This document shows, piece after piece, positions 8,597-17,778 of a DNA stretch of 64,000 bases. The notes under the pieces were generated by a model. That model was not told the origin of the DNA and did no database searches. It saw only the letters and a program-made list of their open reading frames with translations. Made by a program: the position numbers and the translations under genes. How positions within the stretch are numbered: the stretch's first letter is position 1; each line of letters starts with the position of its first letter. This DNA is from CAVSMC01 sp963798655. Its GTDB lineage: Bacteria > Pseudomonadota > Gammaproteobacteria > Burkholderiales > Casimicrobiaceae. The stretch covers positions 248,001 through 312,000 of the forward strand of contig CAWCUH010000016.1 of assembly GCA_963798655.1 (NCBI GenBank), given 5' to 3'.

Positions 8597-9640
8597 ATGC
8601 GCATCGACAACGAGCTCAAGCTCGACTTCAAGGACGTGCTGATCCGTCCCAAGCGCTCGACGCTTACGACGCGCTCGGAAGTCGACATCTCGCGCGAGTT
8701 CCGTTTCCGTCATTCGAACGTCCAGTACGCCGGCATTCCGATCGTCGCGGCGAACATGGACACGACCGGCACGTTCGAGATGGCGAGCGCGCTCGAGGCG
8801 TTCAAGCTGTCGACCGCGCTGATGAAGCACTACGAGGTCGATGCGCTCGTCGCCTTCTTCCGGCGACTGCAGCGCAAGTCCGCCGCGCTGTACTCGATGG
8901 GGATAACGAAGCAGGACGACGAGAAGTTCCGCGCGGTCATGAAGGAGGCCGGCGATGCCGTCGGCTACGTGTGCATCGACGTCGCGAACGGCTACACCGA
9001 GAGCTTCGTGCGCTTCATCGGGAAGATTCGCGAGTCGTACCCGAAGCTCGTCATCATGGCAGGCAACGTCGTCACCGGCGAGATGACCGAGCAGCTGATC
9101 CTGTCCGGCGCCGACATCGTCAAGGTCGGCATCGGCCCGGGTTCGGTGTGCACGACCCGGCAAATGACCGGCGTCGGCTATCCGCAACTCTCCGCGATCA
9201 TCGATTGCGCCGACGCGGCGCACGGGCTCGAAGGACATATCTGCGCCGACGGCGGCTGCACGACGCCGGGGGACATCGCGAAGGCGTTCGGCGGCGGCGC
9301 CGACTTCGTCATGCTCGGCGGCATGTTCGCCGGCTGCGATGAATGCGGCGGCGACGTCGTCGAGCGCGACGGCACGCGGTTTCGCCGTTTCTACGGCATG
9401 AGCAGCCGTGCAGCAATGGAACGCTATTCGGGCGGCGTGTCCAACTATCGCGCCGCAGAAGGGAAGGAAGTGCTCGTCCCGGTGCGGGGGCCGGTTGCAG
9501 ACACCGCGCAGGAAATTCTCGGCGGCGTGCGCTCGGCATGCACGTACGTCGGCGCGCGGCGGCTGCGCGAATTCTCGAAGCGCACGACGTTCATCCGCGT
9601 GACGCAGCAGTCGAACGAAGTGTTCGGCCGCGGTTCCTGA
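8597..9640 (+). CDS. guaC: GMP reductase
   Basis: This enzyme converts GMP to IMP with NADPH, returning guanine nucleotides to the purine pool. The 347-aa length equals that of E. coli GuaC. GIGPGSVCTTRQMTGVGYPQ holds the catalytic cysteine and the mobile loop, and CADGGCTTPGDIAKAFGGGA forms the phosphate-binding site. The start is fixed by GGAGG at 8587-8591. The upstream open frame adds only non-homologous residues. purL follows, also in purine metabolism, but it has its own -10 element. Confidence 0.96.
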   Translation: MRIDNELKLDFKDVLIRPKRSTLTTRSEVDISREFRFRHSNVQYAGIPIVAANMDTTGTFEMASALEAFKLSTALMKHYEVDALVAFFRRLQRKSAALYSMGITKQDDEKFRAVMKEAGDAVGYVCIDVANGYTESFVRFIGKIRESYPKLVIMAGNVVTGEMTEQLILSGADIVKVGIGPGSVCTTRQMTGVGYPQLSAIIDCADAAHGLEGHICADGGCTTPGDIAKAFGGGADFVMLGGMFAGCDECGGDVVERDGTRFRRFYGMSSRAAMERYSGGVSNYRAAEGKEVLVPVRGPVADTAQEILGGVRSACTYVGARRLREFSKRTTFIRVTQQSNEVFGRGS

Positions 9641-9702
9641 GTCCTCGTCCCCGCGAACGCGCGGACCAGCGTACGTTGCGCCAATGACGCTCCATTTCCG
9701 TC

Positions 9703-9731
9703 TTCGCGGGAAGGGCGAGCAAGCGTATAAT
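9703..9731 (+). promoter_or_regulatory. Putative sigma-70 promoter of purL
   Basis: A perfect TATAAT -10 hexamer occurs at 9726-9731, only 25 bases before the purL ATG, with a poor -35 match near 9703. This suggests a very short leader for purL. Confidence 0.4.
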
Positions 9732-9756
9732 TTCTCTTTACGTCCTCGCGCCGGAC

Positions 9757-12700
9757 ATGCCGTATCTCCTCCGCCTGCGCGGCCGCAACGCGCTCTCGCC
9801 GTTTCGTGTCGCCAAGGTTCTCGCGGCACTCGACGCCGTCCGCCCGCAGCACTCGATCACCGGTCTCGCCGCGACGTTCTGGCACTTCGTCGCGCTTGGC
9901 CGCGAGCTCGGCGGTGCCGAGCGAGACACGCTCGAACGCCTGTTGACCTACGGTCCGCACGACGACGGGCCGCGCGACTCCGGCGATTCGCTGCTGGTCG
10001 TGCCAAGACCCGGCACGATCTCGCCATGGTCGTCGAAGGCGACCGACATCGCCCACAACTGCGGGCTCGATGCCGTCGAGCGCATCGAGCGCGGCATCGC
10101 GTATCGCGTCGACGCGCGCGGGGACCTCTGCGCAAACGATCGCGCCGCGCTGCTGCCTTTGATCCACGACCGGATGACGGAAGCGGTGCTCGACGACAGC
10201 GCCGCAGCCGATGCACTGTTCGCGCATTTTCCGCCGCGACCGCTCGCGACGATACCGCTGCGCGCGCAAGGTGTCGCCGCGCTTGCGCGCGCGAACGCGG
10301 AGCTCGGGCTCGCGCTCGCGACCGACGAGATCGACTACCTCGCCGACACGTTCGCGCGCCTCGGTCGCGATCCGACCGACGTCGAGCTGATGATGTTCGC
10401 GCAGGCGAACTCCGAGCACTGCCGTCACAAGATCTTCAACGCGGCGTGGACCGTCGACGGCGTGCCGCAGCCGATGAGTCTGTTCGCGATGATCCGCAAC
10501 ACGCATGCGAAGAGCCCGGGGGGAACGGTCGTCGCCTATGCGGACAACTCCTCGGTCATCGAGGGACGCCCCGTCGCACGCTTCTACCCGGATGCGCGCG
10601 GTCGTTACGCCGCGCACCGCGAAGCGACGCACGTCCTGATGAAGGTCGAGACGCATAACCACCCGACGGCGATTGCGCCCTTTCCCGGCGCCGCCACCGG
10701 CTCGGGCGGCGAAATCCGCGACGAAGGCGCCACCGGCGTCGGCGCGAAGCCGAAGGCCGGTCTCACCGGATTCACCGTGTCGCACCTGAGGATCCCGGGT
10801 CTCTCGCAGCCGTGGGAGATCGCGTACGGCAAGCCGGATCGGATCGCGTCGGCGCTTTCGATCATGCTCGAAGGACCGATCGGCGGCGCATCGTTCAACA
10901 ACGAGTTCGGACGGCCGAACGTCGCCGGCTATTTCCGCACGTTCGAGCAGCGCGTCGCCGGCGAAGTCCGCGGCTATCACAAGCCGATCATGATCGCGGG
11001 CGGCCTCGGCAACATCGCGGCCGCGCATGCGCACAAGTCGGCGCTCGCAGCCGGCATGCTGCTGATCCAGCTCGGCGGTCCCGGCATGCTGATCGGCATG
11101 GGCGGCGGCGCCGCGTCGTCGATGGCGACGGGCGCGAATACCGCGGATCTCGATTTCGATTCGGTGCAGCGCGGCAACGCCGAGATGCAGCGCCGGGCGC
11201 AGGAAGTGATCGACCGCTGCTGGCAGTTGCGCGAGGCGAATCCGATCCGCTCGATCCACGACGTGGGCGCCGGCGGGTTGTCGAACGCGCTGCCCGAGCT
11301 CGTGCACGGCGGTGGTGTCGGCGGCACGTTCGACCTGCGCAGCGTCCCGTCCGAAGAGACGTCGATGTCGCCGCGCGAGGTCTGGTGCAACGAAGCGCAG
11401 GAGCGTTACGTGCTCGCGATCGCGGCGGCCGACCTCGATCGCTTCGCCGCCATCTGCGCGCGCGAGCGATGCCCGTTCGCGATCGTTGGCGAGGCGACCG
11501 CGGATCGGCGGCTCATCGTTCGCGACTCCCGATTCGACAACACGCCGGTCGACATGCCGCTCGAGGTGCTGCTCGGCAAGCCGCCGAAGATGACCCGCGA
11601 CGTCGTGCACGCGGCGCGCCCGTTGGCCCCGCTTTCGCTCGGCAACATCGACGTTCGCGACGCGGCGTATCGAGTGCTGCAGTTTCCCGCCGTCGCCGAC
11701 AAGACGTTCCTCGTGACGATCGGCGATCGCACCGTCGGCGGCCTGGTCGCCCGCGATCCGATGGTCGGGCCGTGGCAGGTGCCGGTCGCCGACGTTGCGG
11801 TGACGCTGATGGACTTCGATGGCTATGCGGGCGAGGCGATGGCGATCGGTGAGCGCACGCCGCTCGCGCTGATCGATGCGGCCGCGTCGGCGCGCATCGC
11901 CGTCGGCGAGGCGATCACGAACATCGCGGCGGCGGATGTCGAGCGGCTGTCCGACGTCAAGCTGTCGGCGAACTGGATGGCGCCGGCCGGGCATCCCGGT
12001 GAGGACGCCGCGCTCTACGACGCGGTGAGGGCCGTGGGCGTCGAGCTGTGTCCCGCGCTCGGCGTGAGCATTCCGGTCGGCAAGGACTCGATGTCGATGC
12101 GAACGACGTGGCGCGACGGCGGTGCGGAGAAATCGGTCACCGCTCCGATATCGCTGGTCGTCTCCGCGTTCGCGCGCGTCGGCGACGCGCGGCGGACGCT
12201 GACGCCGCTGCTGCGGCTCGATCGCGGCGATACCGCGCTCATTCGCGTCGCCGTCGGCAACCGGTGCCGTCTCGGCGGTTCCACGCTCGCGCAGGTGTTC
12301 GGCCAGCTTGGCGACGACGCGCCGGACGTCGACGATCCGCGTGCGCTGGCGGCGTTCTTTTCCGTCGTCGCGCGCTTGCGAGGCGACGCGGCGCTGCTCG
12401 CCTATCACGACATCGGTGACGGCGGGTTGTTCGCGACGCTGGCCGAGATGTCCTTCGCATCGCGCTGCGGGCTCGACGTCGTTGTCGCTGACGAAGCGGT
12501 TGCTGATCTGTTTGCCGAGGAGCTCGGCGCCGTCGTGCAGGTCGCGGTTGCGGATGCCGATCGCATCGTTGCGACGATGCGCGACGCGGGGCTCGTCGCC
12601 TCGCGGATCGGGCGTCCCGTTTCAGGCGATCGCATCCGGGTTGCCGCCGGCGCTCGCGTCGTGCTCGACGAGTCGCGGATCGACCTGCATCGCGCATGGT

Positions 12701-13626
12701 CAGCGACGACGCATGCGATGCAGCGGCTGCGCGACAATCCGGAAGTGGTCGATCAGGAGTACGCGCGGCTCGACGACGCCGGCGACGCCGGCATGGCGCC
12801 ACTGCTTACGTTCGATCCGGCACAAGACGTCGCCGCGCCGTACATCGCGACCGGCGTGCGGCCGTCGATCGCGATCCTGCGCGAGCAGGGCGTCAACGGA
12901 CAGGTTGAAATGGCGGCCGCGTTCGACCGCGCCGGCTTCGCCGCGTACGACGTCCACATGACCGACATCATCGCGGGCCGCCGCTCGCTTGCCGAGTTTC
13001 AGGCGTTCGTCGCCTGCGGCGGCTTCTCGTATGGCGACGTGCTCGGCGCGGGCGAGGGCTGGGCGAAGTCGATCCTGTTCAATTCGCGAGCGTGCGACGA
13101 GTTCGCCGCGTTCTTCGCGCGCGGCGACACGCTGGCGCTCGGCACGTGCAACGGCTGCCAGATGATGAGCAACCTGCACGCACTCATCCCCGGCGCGGCG
13201 CACTGGCCGCATTTCGTTCGCAACGAATCGGAGCAGTTCGAGGCGCGGCTCGCGATGGTCGAGGTCGCGCACTCGCCATCGCTGTTCTTCACCGGCATGG
13301 AAGGCAGCCGCATTCCGATCGCGACCGCGCACGGCGAGGGCTACGCGGAGTTCGCCGATGCGGCGAAACTGGCGGCCGCGCAGCCGTACGTCGCGTTGCG
13401 CTTCGTCGACAACGCCGGTGTGCCGACCGAGCGCTATCCGTTCAATGTCAACGGATCGCCGCAGGGAATCACCGGACTCACGACCGTCGACGGCCGCTTC
13501 ACGATCCTGATGCCGCATCCGGAGCGCGTGTTCCGCAGCGTGCAGATGTCGTGGCGTCCGCACACGTGGGGCGAGGATTCGCCGTGGATGCGGATGTTCC
13601 GCAATGCGCGGGCGTGGCTCGGATGA
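9757..13626 (+). CDS. purL: Phosphoribosylformylglycinamidine synthase (FGAM synthetase), large form
   Basis: This enzyme catalyses the ATP- and glutamine-dependent conversion of FGAR to FGAM, the fourth step of purine synthesis. The 1289-aa protein is the single-chain proteobacterial form. It has an N-terminal PurS-like part, a linker, two AIRS-type synthetase halves (KVETHNHPTAIAPFPGAATG near residue 295) and a C-terminal glutamine amidotransferase. The amidotransferase has GGFSYGDVLGAGEGWA, the nucleophile in LGTCNGCQMM and the His-Glu pair in MPHPERVFR. The E. coli enzyme is 1295 aa, so this one is complete. A long open frame on the opposite strand is only a GC-rich shadow. Confidence 0.97.
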   Translation: MPYLLRLRGRNALSPFRVAKVLAALDAVRPQHSITGLAATFWHFVALGRELGGAERDTLERLLTYGPHDDGPRDSGDSLLVVPRPGTISPWSSKATDIAHNCGLDAVERIERGIAYRVDARGDLCANDRAALLPLIHDRMTEAVLDDSAAADALFAHFPPRPLATIPLRAQGVAALARANAELGLALATDEIDYLADTFARLGRDPTDVELMMFAQANSEHCRHKIFNAAWTVDGVPQPMSLFAMIRNTHAKSPGGTVVAYADNSSVIEGRPVARFYPDARGRYAAHREATHVLMKVETHNHPTAIAPFPGAATGSGGEIRDEGATGVGAKPKAGLTGFTVSHLRIPGLSQPWEIAYGKPDRIASALSIMLEGPIGGASFNNEFGRPNVAGYFRTFEQRVAGEVRGYHKPIMIAGGLGNIAAAHAHKSALAAGMLLIQLGGPGMLIGMGGGAASSMATGANTADLDFDSVQRGNAEMQRRAQEVIDRCWQLREANPIRSIHDVGAGGLSNALPELVHGGGVGGTFDLRSVPSEETSMSPREVWCNEAQERYVLAIAAADLDRFAAICARERCPFAIVGEATADRRLIVRDSRFDNTPVDMPLEVLLGKPPKMTRDVVHAARPLAPLSLGNIDVRDAAYRVLQFPAVADKTFLVTIGDRTVGGLVARDPMVGPWQVPVADVAVTLMDFDGYAGEAMAIGERTPLALIDAAASARIAVGEAITNIAAADVERLSDVKLSANWMAPAGHPGEDAALYDAVRAVGVELCPALGVSIPVGKDSMSMRTTWRDGGAEKSVTAPISLVVSAFARVGDARRTLTPLLRLDRGDTALIRVAVGNRCRLGGSTLAQVFGQLGDDAPDVDDPRALAAFFSVVARLRGDAALLAYHDIGDGGLFATLAEMSFASRCGLDVVVADEAVADLFAEELGAVVQVAVADADRIVATMRDAGLVASRIGRPVSGDRIRVAAGARVVLDESRIDLHRAWSATTHAMQRLRDNPEVVDQEYARLDDAGDAGMAPLLTFDPAQDVAAPYIATGVRPSIAILREQGVNGQVEMAAAFDRAGFAAYDVHMTDIIAGRRSLAEFQAFVACGGFSYGDVLGAGEGWAKSILFNSRACDEFAAFFARGDTLALGTCNGCQMMSNLHALIPGAAHWPHFVRNESEQFEARLAMVEVAHSPSLFFTGMEGSRIPIATAHGEGYAEFADAAKLAAAQPYVALRFVDNAGVPTERYPFNVNGSPQGITGLTTVDGRFTILMPHPERVFRSVQMSWRPHTWGEDSPWMRMFRNARAWLG

Positions 13627-13645
13627 GCGCACGGCGATGCGATCG

Positions 13646-14269
13646 ATGAAGCTCACCGTCTATTCGATCGACGGCCTGACGCCGGTTGTCGATGCATCGG
13701 CATACGTGCATCCGAGTGCCGTGCTGATCGGCGACGTCATCGTCGGCGCCGGCTGCTACGTGGGACCGATGGCGTCGTTGCGCGGGGATTTCGGCGGCAT
13801 CCGCGTGCATGCCGGCGCCAACATCCAGGACGGCTGCATCATGCACGGCTTCCCGGGAACCGACACCGTCGTCGAGGAGAACGGGCACGTCGGCCACGGC
13901 GCGGTGCTGCACAGCTGCATCGTCGGCCGCGACGCGCTGATCGGCATTCACGCCGTGATCAACGACAATGCGGTGATCGGCGAGTCCGCGATCGTCGCCG
14001 CCAACTCGTTCGTCAAGGCGGGCATGGTGGTGCCGCCTCGCACGCTCGTCGCGGGCACGCCGGCGAAGATCGTCCGCGAGCTGAGCGACCAGGACATCGA
14101 ATGGAAGCGCAGCGGCACGGCGAGCTATCACGAGCTCACCCGTCGTTGTCTCGCAACGATGCGCGCGACGGCGCCGTTGCGCGAGCCGGAGGCGAACCGG
14201 CCGCGCATCGAGCTCGACGAGGTGCTCCCGCTGCACGTGCACAAGCAGAAGCGCGAGCTGCTGCCGTGA
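13646..14269 (+). CDS. paaY: Gamma-carbonic-anhydrase-like hexapeptide protein, PaaY family
   Basis: This 207-aa left-handed beta-helix protein is close to E. coli PaaY. Key stretches are IDGLTPVVDASAYVHPSAVL, SLRGDFGGIRVHAGANIQDG, VVEENGHVGHGAVLHSCIVG and AGTPAKIVRELSDQDIEWKR. The three metal-ligand histidines of the gamma-carbonic anhydrase fold are present in CIMHGFPG and NGHVGHGAVLH. PaaY acts as a thioesterase protecting phenylacetate catabolism, but no paa genes are in this window. It could therefore be a related CaiE or ferripyochelin-binding-type protein. An ATG at 13637 is an alternative start. It lies 19 bases after purL. Confidence 0.82.
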   Translation: MKLTVYSIDGLTPVVDASAYVHPSAVLIGDVIVGAGCYVGPMASLRGDFGGIRVHAGANIQDGCIMHGFPGTDTVVEENGHVGHGAVLHSCIVGRDALIGIHAVINDNAVIGESAIVAANSFVKAGMVVPPRTLVAGTPAKIVRELSDQDIEWKRSGTASYHELTRRCLATMRATAPLREPEANRPRIELDEVLPLHVHKQKRELLP

Positions 14270-14288
14270 CTTCGGACGGAGGCCCTCG

Positions 14289-16043
14289 ATGAGCACCCGA
14301 TTCGCAAGTTCGCTCGCGCAGGAAATCTGGGAGACACGCTACCGGTTCGTCGGCGCCGGCGGCGTTTCGGATACGTCCGTCGACGCCACGTGGGCGCGGG
14401 TCGCGCGCGCATTGGCTGCCGCGGAGCCGAAGGATCGCGCGACATGGCAGCGTCGTTTCGAAGACGTGCTCGCCGACTTCAAGTTCCTGCCCGGCGGCCG
14501 GATCATCGCGGGCGCGGGCACCGGACGGCGCGTCACGCTCTTCAACTGCTTCGTGATGGGCACGCTTGCCGATTCGCTCGACGGGATCTTCGAGTCGCTG
14601 CGCGAGTGCGCTTTGACGATGCAGCAGGGCGGCGGCATCGGCGTCGACTTCTCGCCGTTGCGCCCGGTCGGCGCGCGCACCGACGCCACGGGCGCCGTCG
14701 CATCCGGCCCGGTGTCGTTCATGCACATGTGGGACAGCATGTGCGCGACCGTGACGTCAGTCGGCGCACGCCGCGGTGCGATGATGGGGACGCTCACGTG
14801 CGACCATCCCGACATCGAGACGTTCGTCGCAGCGAAGCGCAACGCGGGGTCGCTGACGCACTTCAACCTTTCGGTGCTCGTAACCGACGCGTTCATGGCC
14901 GCGGTCGATGCCGGCGCGCCATGGACGCTCGCGTTCCTGCGCGCGGGCGTCGAGCGCCGCGTCGACGCCCGCGCGCTATGGGATGCGATCGTTCGTCATG
15001 CATACGACGGGGCGGAGCCCGGCGTGCTCTTCATCGATCGCATTCGCGGCGATGACAACCTCAGTTACGCCGAGACGATCAGCGCGACGAACCCGTGCGG
15101 CGAGATTCCGCTGCCCCCGTACGGCGCCTGCGACCTCGGATCGTTCAACCTCACGCGCTTCGTGCGCGAGCCGTTCACCGATCGCGCCTCGCTCGATCTC
15201 GCGGCGCTCGAGAGCTGCGTGCCGGCCGCGGTGCGGATGCTGGACAACGTGTACGACGTCTCCAATTTTCCGCTGCCGCAGCAGGCGGACGCTGCGCGCC
15301 AGTCGCGGCGTCTCGGCATCGGCATCACCGGCCTCGCCGACGCGCTGATCCTGCTCGGCCACGTCTACGGCAGCGACGACGCGCGCGTGATCGCCGCGGA
15401 CGCGATGCGCACGATCCGCGACGCCGCGTACGCGGCTTCGGTCGACATCGCACGCGAAAAGGGTCCGTTCGCCCGCTACGACGGCGACCGCTATCCGGAT
15501 GCGCGATTCGTATCGCGTCTGCCGCAGCAGCTTCGCGCGGCGATCGCGCGCGATGGTATCCGCAACAGCCACCTCACCGCCATCGCGCCCGCAGGCACGA
15601 TCAGCCTGCTCGCCGGAAATGTGTCGTCGGGACTGGAGCCGGTGTTCGCGCTCTCGTACGAGAGGCGGGTGCGTCAGCCTTCCGGCGCGATCTTCACCGT
15701 TCCGGTCGACTGCTATGCGCTCGCACGGTGGCGCGACGCGCACGGCGACGCGCCGCTTCCGGGCACGTTCGTGTCGACGCGCGAGATCGGTCCGGACGCG
15801 CAGCTCGCGATGCAGGCGGCACTGCAGCCGTTCGTCGACAACGCGATCTCGAAGACGACGAACGTGCGCGCCGACATCGCGTTCGACGAGTTCGCCGCGA
15901 TCTACCGGCGCGCGTACGACCTCGGCCTGAAAGGCTGCACGGTGTTCAGGCCGAACGGTGTGACCGGCGCAATCCTCTCCGGTCCCGAGCCGCACTGCGA
16001 GCGCTGCGATTCGCTCGACGAGACGGCGGCCTGCGCGGATTAG
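14289..16043 (+). CDS. nrdJ: Adenosylcobalamin-dependent (class II) ribonucleoside-diphosphate reductase
   Basis: This enzyme makes deoxyribonucleotides using a B12-derived radical, independent of oxygen. The 584-aa protein has the substrate-site cysteine in LFNCFVMGTL, the loop QQGGGIGVDFSPLRP and the catalytic NPCGEIPLPPYGACDLGS (Asn-Cys-Glu). A second motif is HLTAIAPAGTISLLAGNVSS, and the C-terminal redox pair is CERC. It lacks an ATP-cone, as in the short NrdJ forms. The TAG stop is the first part of a small palindromic scar resembling the ends of a MITE found at 47.4 kb. Confidence 0.93.
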   Translation: MSTRFASSLAQEIWETRYRFVGAGGVSDTSVDATWARVARALAAAEPKDRATWQRRFEDVLADFKFLPGGRIIAGAGTGRRVTLFNCFVMGTLADSLDGIFESLRECALTMQQGGGIGVDFSPLRPVGARTDATGAVASGPVSFMHMWDSMCATVTSVGARRGAMMGTLTCDHPDIETFVAAKRNAGSLTHFNLSVLVTDAFMAAVDAGAPWTLAFLRAGVERRVDARALWDAIVRHAYDGAEPGVLFIDRIRGDDNLSYAETISATNPCGEIPLPPYGACDLGSFNLTRFVREPFTDRASLDLAALESCVPAAVRMLDNVYDVSNFPLPQQADAARQSRRLGIGITGLADALILLGHVYGSDDARVIAADAMRTIRDAAYAASVDIAREKGPFARYDGDRYPDARFVSRLPQQLRAAIARDGIRNSHLTAIAPAGTISLLAGNVSSGLEPVFALSYERRVRQPSGAIFTVPVDCYALARWRDAHGDAPLPGTFVSTREIGPDAQLAMQAALQPFVDNAISKTTNVRADIAFDEFAAIYRRAYDLGLKGCTVFRPNGVTGAILSGPEPHCERCDSLDETAACAD

Positions 16044-16060
16044 GGCCTGTTAGGTCCTAG
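16040..16060. repeat. Collapsed MITE-like terminus pair after nrdJ
   Basis: TTAG-GGCCTGTTAGGTC-CTAG carries the left end (GGCCTGTTA) and right end (AGGTC) of the element at 47424-47686 joined directly, between YTAR-type tetranucleotides. It supplies the nrdJ stop codon. It looks like a remnant or internal-deletion product of the same element family. Confidence 0.5.
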
Positions 16061-16591
16061 TCATCTCGCCGCTTCCACGTCGCGCTTGACGTTTGCGACG
16101 GCGGCTGCCGAATCACGCTCCATCACCGCGTGCACCGAGACCGCGTTCAGCATGCCGAACAGCAGGTTCTTGCCCCGGTAGTGGATGTCACGGACGAAGC
16201 GCGTGCCCCCGTTGGCGGGAGTCAGCGTGTAGACGATGCGTGCACCGCCGCCTTCGGACATCGCATCGAATGCCCATCGACGCGGCGGATCGACGTCGCG
16301 CGTGGTCCATGTCGCTTCACCGCGGCGGCCGGCGATCTCGAACGTCTCGATGACCGATTCGCCGACGGCTGGCGTGCGGTCGACGACACCGCGCACGGCG
16401 CGAGAAGCGGGATGCCAGCGCGGCCAGTTCGCCGGCGTTGCGACGTAGGCGAACACACGCTCGGGCGCCGCGTCGATGTGGGCGGTGCTGACGATATGGC
16501 CGCCGACGAGCGGCTCGGGCCACGGCAGCGGCACGAGCAGCACGGCGCCGGCGGCGGCGAGGACGACGACGACAGTCACGGCGCGGCGCAT
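16061..16591 (-). CDS. SRPBCC (START-like) family protein with N-terminal membrane segment
   Basis: This 176-aa protein begins with a hydrophobic signal or anchor (VTVVVVLAAAGAVLLVPLPW). A polyketide cyclase/START-like fold follows, with IDAAPERVFAYVATPANWPR and TRFVRDIHYRGKNLLFG. These proteins bind hydrophobic ligands in a helix-grip cavity. The ligand and role are unknown here. The gene converges on nrdJ with its stop only 18 bases from the nrdJ stop. It is single and has no obvious partner. Confidence 0.75.
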   Translation of the reverse strand: MRRAVTVVVVLAAAGAVLLVPLPWPEPLVGGHIVSTAHIDAAPERVFAYVATPANWPRWHPASRAVRGVVDRTPAVGESVIETFEIAGRRGEATWTTRDVDPPRRWAFDAMSEGGGARIVYTLTPANGGTRFVRDIHYRGKNLLFGMLNAVSVHAVMERDSAAAVANVKRDVEAAR

Positions 16592-16790
16592 CGGTCGAGA
16601 ACGATTGGATCGGTGCCGATGATACGCGGCCGAAGGCGTCGCGGATGCGCGCGCGGCCGCCGCATTTGACCGAACCCGCCGATCCGCCTAGAGTTTCCCC
16701 GCCTGTCCAAACGACCGGGGAGCGCGGTTGTCCGATCACGGCAATAGGGTCGTCGAAGCACCGGCCTCACGCGCGCCATGCGGTGCATCG

Positions 16791-17765
16791 ATGAACCGCC
16801 GTCGATTGCTTGCGCTCGCGGCTGTCGCGCTCGCCTCACCGCTTGCGCGATCGCAACGGTCGGCTGTGCCGCACGTCGGTTACCTGTCGGTGGGCACGAT
16901 CGCCACCAACGAGGGCTTCCTTGTCGCGTTCAGGGACGGGCTGCGCGAGCTGGGGTACGTCGATGGCCGCAACGTGATCATCGACGTGCGCTGGGTCGGC
17001 AACGAGGCATTCACGTTTCCCGAGGTTGCCGCGACGCTGGTGAAGGACAAGCCGAGCGCGATCGTCACGACCTGCATTCCGTCGACGCGCGCGGCGAAGC
17101 AGGCGACGCGCACGATCCCCGTCGTCATGTCGGTCGATGGCGACCCGGTGAGCGCGGGACTCGTGACAAGCCTGTCGCATCCAGGCGCGAACGTCACAGG
17201 CACTTCGACGCTGTTCGAAGAGCTGATTCCTAAGTGGCTGCAGTTGATTCGAGCCGCGGTGCCGATGTCGCGCAGCATCGCCGTATTGCGTAATCCTGAA
17301 AACCTCGTCGATCCGTATTTCTGGGCCAGGTTCGTGCAGGCCTCGAGCACGACGGGCGCAACGATCCTGCCGTTCGAGGCGCGTGCGCCGGCAGATCTCG
17401 CCGGCGCATTCGAGGCGATGCGCAAGCAAGGCGCCGATGCGCTCATCGTGATGACCGAAGCGTTTCTCGCCAGCCAGGAGCGGCGCATCGTTCCTCTCGC
17501 CGCGATGCACCGATTGCCGGCGATCTATGGATTCAGCGAGTTCGCGGAAGCGGGCGGCTTGATGAGCTACGGATTGAGCTATCGCGACTATTTTCGCGGC
17601 GTCGCGCGCTACGTCGATGCGGTTCTCAAAGGCGCGAAGCCCGCCGATATGCCGATCGAGCAACCGACGAAAATCGAGCTCGTCGTCAACGCGGGCACCG
17701 CTCGCAGGCTCGACCTTGCAATGCCGGCCGGGCTTCTCGCGCGCGCCGATCGCGTTCTCGCATGA
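16791..17765 (+). CDS. ABC transporter substrate-binding protein, ABC_sub_bind (TrpX-like) family
   Basis: This 324-aa protein has a twin-arginine-like or Sec signal (MNRRRLLALAAVALASPLAR) and the ABC_sub_bind periplasmic fold: VGYLSVGTIATNEGFLVAFR, LRELGYVDGRNV, SLSHPGANVTGTSTLFEE and AAMHRLPAIYGFSEFAEAGG. It is not next to permease or ATPase genes. A sensor kinase gene starts 13 bases downstream instead. It may therefore act as a ligand receptor for signalling rather than for import. That role is inferred from context only. The upstream in-frame extension lacks family similarity. Confidence 0.85.
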   Translation: MNRRRLLALAAVALASPLARSQRSAVPHVGYLSVGTIATNEGFLVAFRDGLRELGYVDGRNVIIDVRWVGNEAFTFPEVAATLVKDKPSAIVTTCIPSTRAAKQATRTIPVVMSVDGDPVSAGLVTSLSHPGANVTGTSTLFEELIPKWLQLIRAAVPMSRSIAVLRNPENLVDPYFWARFVQASSTTGATILPFEARAPADLAGAFEAMRKQGADALIVMTEAFLASQERRIVPLAAMHRLPAIYGFSEFAEAGGLMSYGLSYRDYFRGVARYVDAVLKGAKPADMPIEQPTKIELVVNAGTARRLDLAMPAGLLARADRVLA

Positions 17766-17778
17766 AGCGATCGCGACG

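Noticed and set aside
9445..12408. A 987-residue open frame on the minus strand across purL.
   Set aside because: Its product is Arg/His-rich with no family features, and it mirrors the codon periodicity of purL, a typical GC-rich shadow.
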